Positions 44,945 through 50,690 of a stretch of 50,690 nucleotides of DNA are shown here, piece by piece; position 1 is the stretch's first letter, and each line of letters opens with the position of its first letter. The stretch spans positions 1 through 50,690 of the forward strand of contig CAIOJR010000082.1 in NCBI GenBank assembly GCA_903858685.1, in the 5' to 3' direction. The notes under the pieces were generated by a model, which saw nothing but the letters and a program-made list of their open reading frames with translations, did no database searches and was not told where the DNA came from. This DNA comes from an uncultured Caulobacterales bacterium (GTDB lineage Bacteria > Pseudomonadota > Alphaproteobacteria > Caulobacterales > Caulobacteraceae). The position numbers were made by a program, and so were the translations under genes.

Positions 44945-46267
44945 CTAAGCAACGGCGGCGGGCAGGCTGACCGTGCGGCGTTTATAACTATAGTCCAAGA
45001 TCCCGGCGTAACAGCTCCAGGTCACCAGGGAATGCAGGGTCTGCTGGGCGGCCGCATATTGCATGTGGTCCTCCAGCTCGGCGCGGAAACGCGCCGTCGG
45101 CGCGCTGTGTCCCGGCCGCTCCTTCAGGACGCGCAGCAGGTGGGCGGCGGCGGGAACGAAGCGCACGAGATGTTCAGCAAAGAGGACCTTGCGGGCCGCC
45201 TCGTCCGCCTCGGCGAAGATCCGACCCGCCGCCGTCAGGTTCAGATCTGCGCCCTTGATCTCTGCAAATTCCAGAATATGCAGACACTGGGCCACAGACA
45301 TCAGCTCGGCGCGGCCGATATGAAGCTCCCTTGTCAGGGCGGTGATCGCGGCCGCGCCCTGATGGTCGCGAACCAGGGTCTCGCACAGGGCTTCGATCTG
45401 ATGGGCGGTGACGGCGGGAAGGGGCTGGGCGAGGCCGCCGTTCTGGTTGCGATTGGCGCGGATGGAGTCAACCGTGCGGGTCGTCAGGGCCGAATAGATC
45501 TCGTCCACCACCTCGCGAAACGCTGAGTCCATGCGGTTGCGGGGCTGGGGCAAGTCGATGTCCAGCTCCAGGCTGATCCGACCGGGATCGGACGACAGGA
45601 CCACAATACGGTCGCACATGAGCACCGCCTCCTCGATATTGTGCGTCACCATCAAGACCGCCCGGGTGGGCAACCTTCCCGCCGCCCACAGATCGATGAA
45701 ATCCGTCCGCAGGTTTTCAGCTGTGAGCACGTCGAGCGCAGAAAACGGCTCGTCCATCAAAAGCACGGTCGGCTGAACCACGGTGGCGCGGGCGAAGCCG
45801 ACCCGCTGGCGCATGCCGCCGGACAACTGGCGCGGATAGGCGTCTTCAAAGCCTTTCAGGCCAATGGTCTCAATGGCCGCCACGGCACGGTCGGCGGCGT
45901 CATGAGGTCGCACGCCCAGCGCATCCAGACCCGCCTCAACATTTTGCCGCACCGTCAGCCAGGGGACCAGGGCGAAGGTCTGGAACACCATCGCCACGCC
46001 CCGGCCGGGCCCGTCGACGGTCTTTCCCAGATAGGTCGCGCGCCCCGATGTGGGTTTGACCAGACCAGAGGCGATCCGCAGCAGGGTCGACTTGCCAGAC
46101 CCTGAGCGGCCCAGCAGGCCGAGAATCTCCCCATCCTTCAGGCTGACATTGATGTGTTCCAGCACGCTCAGCGGCTTGTCGGACTCCGTGGAATAGCTCA
46201 TCGACACATCTTCCAGACGGATGACGGGCTCGGTCGGCGTCGCGCTTGCGGGGGATTTCCGGGTCAA
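44945..46267 (-). CDS. ABC transporter ATPase, nitrate/sulfonate type with C-terminal extra domain
   Basis: About 440 residues from TTG 46267, with GAGGA seven bases upstream; ATG 46312 would overlap the permease gene by 35 bases and lacks a ribosome site. The nucleotide-binding domain has GRSGSGKSTLL (Walker A), LSGGMRQRVGFARA (signature) and VLLMDEPFSALD (Walker B), and MVTHNIEEAVLMCDRIVVLSSDPGRI is typical of NitT/TauT ATPases. The last 150 residues are an AAA-associated domain found in some of these ATPases. It starts 10 bases after the permease stop. No substrate-binding protein is in the window, so the substrate is unknown. Confidence 0.88.
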   Translation of the reverse strand: MTRKSPASATPTEPVIRLEDVSMSYSTESDKPLSVLEHINVSLKDGEILGLLGRSGSGKSTLLRIASGLVKPTSGRATYLGKTVDGPGRGVAMVFQTFALVPWLTVRQNVEAGLDALGVRPHDAADRAVAAIETIGLKGFEDAYPRQLSGGMRQRVGFARATVVQPTVLLMDEPFSALDVLTAENLRTDFIDLWAAGRLPTRAVLMVTHNIEEAVLMCDRIVVLSSDPGRISLELDIDLPQPRNRMDSAFREVVDEIYSALTTRTVDSIRANRNQNGGLAQPLPAVTAHQIEALCETLVRDHQGAAAITALTRELHIGRAELMSVAQCLHILEFAEIKGADLNLTAAGRIFAEADEAARKVLFAEHLVRFVPAAAHLLRVLKERPGHSAPTARFRAELEDHMQYAAAQQTLHSLVTWSCYAGILDYSYKRRTVSLPAAVA

Positions 46268-46277
46268 AAGCTCATCC

Positions 46278-48027
46278 TCAATCCAGACGCGCCCGGCGTT
46301 CGGCCAGCGCATAGAGCGGGCGCCACACCAGACGGTTCATCGCAATCACCATCAGGGACATGAGCGCGACGCCAAGAATAATCCGGGGATAGTCGCCCCT
46401 GGCCGTCATCTGAGCGATATAGGCGCCCAGGCCAGAGCCGTTCAGCCGGGTCGCCCCCCAACTGACCGCCTCGGCCACAATGCTGGCGTTCCAGGCGCCG
46501 CCAGAGGCGGTGATGGCGCCGGTCACGAAATAGGGGAAGACGCCGGGCAGCATCACGTCTCGCCACCAGCGCCAGCCATGAATGTGGAACATGGTCGCCG
46601 CCTCGCGAAAATCGGTCGGAAAGGCCGAGGCGCCTGCAATGACATTGAACAGAATGTACCATTGGGCGCCCAGGATCATCAGCGGGCTAAGCCACACCGT
46701 CGGATTGGCGTGGAAATGGACCAGCAGATAAACCACCGCCGGAAACAGCAGATTGGCCGGAAAGGCCGCCAGAAACTGCGCCACAGGCTGCACACGCGAC
46801 GACAGGCGGGGATTGAGGCCGACCCAGATCCCGACCGGCGTCCAGATCAGCGAGGCCAGGACAATCAGCACCGACACCCGCAACAGGGTGAGCCCGCCAT
46901 TGGCCAGCACCTCGCCAAGATCGCGCACCGTGATGACGCCAGCCTCAAAGCGCAGGAGCGCATAACCGCCCCACAGGCCCATCATCGCCACCGCGCCAAA
47001 CCAGACGATGCTGATCACACGCCGCCCGCCCGTGCTGAGCGCCGCGCGCGTCAGACCGTCGGGCAGAGCCAGTCTGGCCCGCGCCAGATGGTCGACCATC
47101 CGCCCAATGGGGGAGAGCGCCCGCCGGACTCCGCTTGCGCCCTCAAACAGGCTGTAGATGAAGCTCTTGCCGACGATCTGGGATGCGCTTTGCTCGACCC
47201 GGAAGCGCTCGGCCCACACGACCAGGGGCCGAAACAGCACCTGATCATAGGCAAGGATCGTCGCGGACATGGCCAGCACCGCCCAGCCCACAGCGCCCAG
47301 ATCCCTCTGCTGGATCGCAAGCGCCACATAGGAGCCGACACCGGGCAGGGTGATGCGCACATCCCCGACGGAAATCGCCTCCGCCGCGACCACGAAGAAC
47401 CAGCCGCCAGACATTGACATCATCATGTTCCAGAATCATGTTCCAGACCAGACCCGGCAGGGCGAATGGAACCTCCAGCCGCCAGAACCTCTGCCAGCCC
47501 GAAAACCGAAAGCCGCGCGTCGCCTCCGCAAGGTCCAGCGGCACGGTGCGCAGGGACTGGTAGAAGCTGAAGGCCATGTTCCAGGCCTGGCTGGTGAACA
47601 CCGCAAAGACCGCCGCCAGTTCCGGTCCGATCATCCGGCCCGGAAACAGGGCGACGAAGAACACGACGGTGAACGACAGATAGCCAAGGATCGGCACCGA
47701 TTGCAGCACATCCAGCAGCGGGATCAGCACCATTTCCGCGCGACGACTTTTCGCCGCAAGGGTCGCAAAGCTGAGGGTGAAGACCAGCGACGCCGCCATG
47801 GCCTGCAACATGCGCAAGGTCGTGCGCAGCGCATATTCCGGCAGGGCGCGCGGATCCAGGGTGATCGGCGACTGATGCGCCAGATCGAACCGCTGACCAA
47901 GGTGACGCCCACCCACCGCAATCAGCGTCGCACAAACCACCAGCACCAGAAAGGCGCCGGCATTGCGCCAGTCGGGCCGGTGCGCGCGCAATGCGAATGC
48001 GGTCGAAGCCCGGGCGGGAGCGTTCAT
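46278..48027 (-). pseudogene. ABC transporter permease (double-domain NitT/TauT type), broken by a 13-bp duplication
   Basis: Two frames cover what should be one gene. The first (48027 to 47245) carries the N-terminal domain through EATRGFRFSGWQRFWRLEVPFALPGLVWN; the second (47426 to 46278) continues with MMMSMSGGWFFVVAAEAISVGD and the second permease domain (EAATMFHIHGWRWWRDVMLPG). At the junction a 13-base unit is repeated exactly (47422-47447). Removing one copy joins the frames as LVWNMMMSMSGGW and leaves a 578-residue reading frame with no stop. The duplication adds one base modulo three. The break falls inside the first permease domain, so function is probably lost unless restored by slippage. 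An assembly or sequencing error is possible. Confidence 0.9.
47422..47447. repeat. Exact 13-bp tandem duplication in the permease gene
   Basis: ATCATGTTCCAGA occurs twice head to tail (47422-47434 and 47435-47447). Thirteen bases shift the reading frame of the permease gene by one. Such tandem duplications can revert by slippage or recombination, so this could be a reversible switch or a recent mutation. Confidence 0.95.
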
Positions 48028-48268
48028 CCTATGGCTTTCCGTGACCCATCAAAGCCCAGGGGCGGATGACGCCGGACCCTTCGCTTCATCCACCTTAAGC
48101 GCATCGGACGCAGGCGCCGATGATCCATCTCAAACACAACTTCGTGCGCAGCGCCGCCCGAATGGTCGCGCGAGGCCAGAGCTTGGGGCTAGAATCGATT
48201 TGCGATTTACAAACGGCCTCTTCCAGACTTCGATCGCGAGGCATCATTGACTGAACAGGACACGAGCC

Positions 48269-49594
48269 ATGACAAGACGGATTGATCCCATTCGCGCACT
48301 GGGTCTGGCCGCCTGTGTCGGCGCCATGGCCGCCGCGCCCGCGGCCATGGCTGAAACGCCGCTCATCGACATCTACAAGGCCATTCACGAACACCCCGAA
48401 CTTTCCCATTTCGAAGCCGACACCTCGGCGCGTCTGGCCAGCGAGCTTCGCGCCGCGGGCTACGAAACCACCGACCATGTCGGCGTCTATGGCGATGGGG
48501 CCAGGGCCTATGGGGTGGTCGGCCTGATGAGGAACGGCAAGGGGCCGGTTCTGATGGTCCGGGCCGACATGGACGCCCTGCCCGTCGTGGAGGAAACCGG
48601 CGCGCCCTATGCCAGCCATGCGCGGGGCAAGACGGTAGCGGGACAGGATGTGGGCGTGATGCACGCTTGCGGGCACGACATTCACACCTCGATCCTGATC
48701 GGCCTGGCGCGCGCCATGGCCGCTTCCAGATCCAGATGGCGCGGCACGTTGATGCTGGTGGGTCAGCCGTCAGAAGAGACAGTGGACGGCGCGCGCGCCA
48801 TGCTGGCCGACCACCTCTATGAGCGCTTCGCCCGACCGGACATGATCATCGGACTGCATGACGGCTCCGACCAGCCTGCGGGCAAGGTGTCTCTGGCCAT
48901 CGGCGCGGCCCAGTCCGGGACGACCTCCATCGATGTCGCCATCCGCGGCGTCGGCGCGCATGGCGCCATGCCGCAAATGGGCCGCGACCCGGTCGTTCTG
49001 GCCGCCCAGTTCATCACCCAGATCCAGACCATCATCAGCCGAGAGGAAGACCCGCAGGATCCGGCCATCATCACGGTCGGCTCCATCCATGGCGGCACAA
49101 AGCGCAACATCATCCCTGACGAGGTGAAGCTGCAACTCACCACCCGCTACTTCACCGACAAGGGTCAGGAAACCATCATTTCCGGCATTCGACAGATGGC
49201 GCAGGGCGTCGCCGTCTCCGCCGGTCTGCCGCCGGAAAAGGCGCCGATCGTCACCATTGTGGACCGTGAATCCGCACCCGCCACCTATAATGACCCGGTC
49301 CTGTCCAATCGGGTGCGCACGGTCCTGATCCGCACTCTCGGCAAGGAAAACGTGATCGACGCCAAGCCAATCACGCCGAGCGAGGATGTCGGCCTATTCG
49401 GCCTGCCAGGACACCAGATTCCCCTCGCCTATTTCTGGCTGGGCGCCGCCAATCCCGCCGCCTTCGAGGCCGCCGCCGCCAAGGGTCAGACCCTGCCCGG
49501 GCCGCACAATTCGAAGTTCCTTCCGGACCCTGAGCCCACCCTGGCCGCGGGCGTCAAGGCCATGTCGGCTGTGGCGACCAGCTTGCTGCAATAG
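48269..49594 (+). CDS. Exported M20 family metallopeptidase/amidohydrolase
   Basis: A 441-residue M20D-type enzyme with a signal peptide (about 1-28, ending AAMAE). Metal and catalytic motifs are RADMDALPVVEETG, VMHACGHDIHTSI, PSEETVDGARAML and HGAMPQMGRDPV; a C-terminal SEDVGLFG carries another ligand. The family hydrolyses N-acyl amino acids or small peptides, here in the periplasm. It is divergent from the broken permease gene across a 241-base gap. AGGA is upstream of ATG 48269. Confidence 0.92.
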   Translation: MTRRIDPIRALGLAACVGAMAAAPAAMAETPLIDIYKAIHEHPELSHFEADTSARLASELRAAGYETTDHVGVYGDGARAYGVVGLMRNGKGPVLMVRADMDALPVVEETGAPYASHARGKTVAGQDVGVMHACGHDIHTSILIGLARAMAASRSRWRGTLMLVGQPSEETVDGARAMLADHLYERFARPDMIIGLHDGSDQPAGKVSLAIGAAQSGTTSIDVAIRGVGAHGAMPQMGRDPVVLAAQFITQIQTIISREEDPQDPAIITVGSIHGGTKRNIIPDEVKLQLTTRYFTDKGQETIISGIRQMAQGVAVSAGLPPEKAPIVTIVDRESAPATYNDPVLSNRVRTVLIRTLGKENVIDAKPITPSEDVGLFGLPGHQIPLAYFWLGAANPAAFEAAAAKGQTLPGPHNSKFLPDPEPTLAAGVKAMSAVATSLLQ

Positions 49595-49698
49595 AGCTCG
49601 TATCCGGTCAGGACACGGCGGCTTGCGGCTTGTACGTCCAGACAGACAACCATCGAAAAATCCGCCAGCCTGTGGGGTTCAGCTTGAACCTCGCAGGC

Positions 49699-50690
49699 TC
49701 AGCGCGGGCAGCCCTGACCCAGTTCCACGCACCGTCCGTCAATATCGGCGGGCGACTTGACGCCGAGCATGGGGGCCAGGGTGGGGGCGATGTCCACCGT
49801 CTCCATCGAACTGGCCTCGATCTGACCCGTCACGCCCGGCCACCAGACAAGGATCGGCACCTGCCGGTCATAGTCCCATGGCGAGCCGTGTCCGGCGACC
49901 GTATCCCACGGGCTCCCCGGAACGCCCTGGGTCGTGCCCTCCTTGTAGGCGATGATGATGTCGCCGCTGCGCTCACGATCAAAGCTCTCATTGAAGCGTT
50001 CGGCCAGGGTCAACTGTTCGACCGCCTTGCCCTTGGGCGGCGTGGCGGCGGCCACCTCATCTGCGGTGAAGGCGCGCGCAACTTCGGGCCGCTTGTTGAG
50101 CCAGTCGACCGCCGCCTGGATGATGTCGGGACGACGCTTCTCATCAACAAGGCCAAGGCCGAAAACGAGTTGGCGCGGATCTGCGCCCACAATCGGGTCA
50201 TAGGTCAGGCCCACTGATTTTTTCAGAAAACCAGCCAGATCCCTCAGGGTGACGCCGGGATCTATCCTTTGCGCGGGCGCGCCGAGCCGCTCTGGCGCGT
50301 CAATGCTGCCATGGTCAGCGGTCAGCACCACCAGATAGGGAGCGCCTGCGCTGTCGAGCCGGGCGAACAGCTCGCCCAGAGAGGCGTCGAGCGCGGCCAT
50401 CTGGGCGCACATCTGCGCGCCGCCAGGGCCGAACCGATGGCCGATATGGTCCGTGGCGGACAGGCTGATCGTCAAGAGACCACGCCCGGCGCCGCGGCCC
50501 AGCTTTTGGCGCTCGACCAGATCACCCGCGAACTGGACCGTCAGATGATCCAGCATGGGCGAAGCGCGCAACTCGCCCGCAAAGGCGGATGATGCGATCC
50601 AGCCCTCGCCGGTCTCAGACTCCGCATTTGTGTCCGGCGGCACATGGTCCGACCAGGTGGTCTGGCCGATGGTGAAAGGATGCTCATGCC
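49699..50690 (-). CDS. PafA-like alkaline phosphatase/phosphodiesterase (5' end outside window)
   Basis: The frame is open to the window edge, so only the C-terminal 330 or so residues are seen. SATDHIGHRFGP and VVLTADHGSIDAPE are metal-binding motifs of the alkaline phosphatase superfamily as in PafA-type enzymes, and TVAGHGSPWDYDRQVPILVWW is the usual C-terminal His-containing region. It should release phosphate from phosphate esters such as nucleotides outside the cytoplasm. It converges on the M20 gene with a 104-base gap. The catalytic nucleophile lies outside the window. Confidence 0.9.
   Translation of the reverse strand, partial: HEHPFTIGQTTWSDHVPPDTNAESETGEGWIASSAFAGELRASPMLDHLTVQFAGDLVERQKLGRGAGRGLLTISLSATDHIGHRFGPGGAQMCAQMAALDASLGELFARLDSAGAPYLVVLTADHGSIDAPERLGAPAQRIDPGVTLRDLAGFLKKSVGLTYDPIVGADPRQLVFGLGLVDEKRRPDIIQAAVDWLNKRPEVARAFTADEVAAATPPKGKAVEQLTLAERFNESFDRERSGDIIIAYKEGTTQGVPGSPWDTVAGHGSPWDYDRQVPILVWWPGVTGQIEASSMETVDIAPTLAPMLGVKSPADIDGRCVELGQGCPR

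Noticed and set aside
48206-48213. TTTACAAA upstream of the M20 and permease genes as a fourth copy of the shared palindrome
   Set aside because: Only one half-site matches and the expected partner nine bases away is absent.
1-50690. CRISPR arrays, tRNA or rRNA genes, insertion sequences, attachment sites
   Set aside because: No regularly spaced repeats, cloverleaf-like segments, transposase or integrase frames were seen.

Overview
The window is GC-rich, densely coded DNA from an alphaproteobacterium. TonB-dependent receptors of the sphingomonad/caulobacter type, an EL222-like LOV-HTH photoreceptor and a PuuD-type urate hydroxylase suggest Caulobacterales or Sphingomonadales; this placement is an inference, not proof. 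I saw no rRNA, tRNA, CRISPR array, integrase or transposase.

Layout. 1-8 kb: copper/electron-transfer genes (an outer-membrane barrel fragment, a cupredoxin, a multicopper oxidase with a His/Met tail, a second cupredoxin read from a TTG), then a chemoreceptor and a TonB-dependent receptor. 8.2-18.2 kb: mixed genes (small exported protein, diheme cytochrome c, methyltransferase, thiolase, ParB-like protein, Cu+ P-type ATPase, GST, nitroreductase, SnoaL-like protein, a LOV-HTH photoreceptor and a MarR regulator). 18.4-44.8 kb: a large purine-catabolism island. 44.9-48.0 kb: a nitrate/sulfonate-type ABC transporter whose fused permease gene is broken by a 13-bp tandem duplication. 48.3 kb to the end: an exported M20 peptidase and a PafA-like phosphatase that runs off the window.

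The island holds a nearly complete route. 8-oxoguanine (or guanine) deaminase and xanthine dehydrogenase XdhABC feed urate. PuuD (membrane urate hydroxylase with cytochrome c tail), UraH, UraD and PuuE take urate to allantoate. An M20 amidohydrolase and a PucG-type aminotransferase should then give ureidoglycine and oxalurate. A separate hpxX-hpxY-hpxZ operon, divergent from an acetamidase/formamidase gene, is the likely oxalurate branch. Transport is by two NCS2 permeases (one xanthine/urate-like, one AzgA-like), an SBF-type symporter and two TonB-dependent receptors at the island edges. The urate-to-oxalurate genes form one tightly overlapping eight-gene minus-strand operon (38126 to 30339).

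Regulation visible in the sequence: a roughly 25-bp imperfect palindrome (consensus near TWTGTAAG-N9-CATNCATA) lies at three island promoters (29322, 38330, 42242), and a TetR gene sits between two of them. A different tandem dyad, GCTAT-N5-ATAGC twice, lies between a TonB receptor and xdhA. The most novel points are the receptor-linked purine regulon with its two operator types, the oxalurate branch with unassigned dioxygenase and hydrolase genes, a possible structured leader before the AzgA-like permease, and the duplication-disrupted permease.
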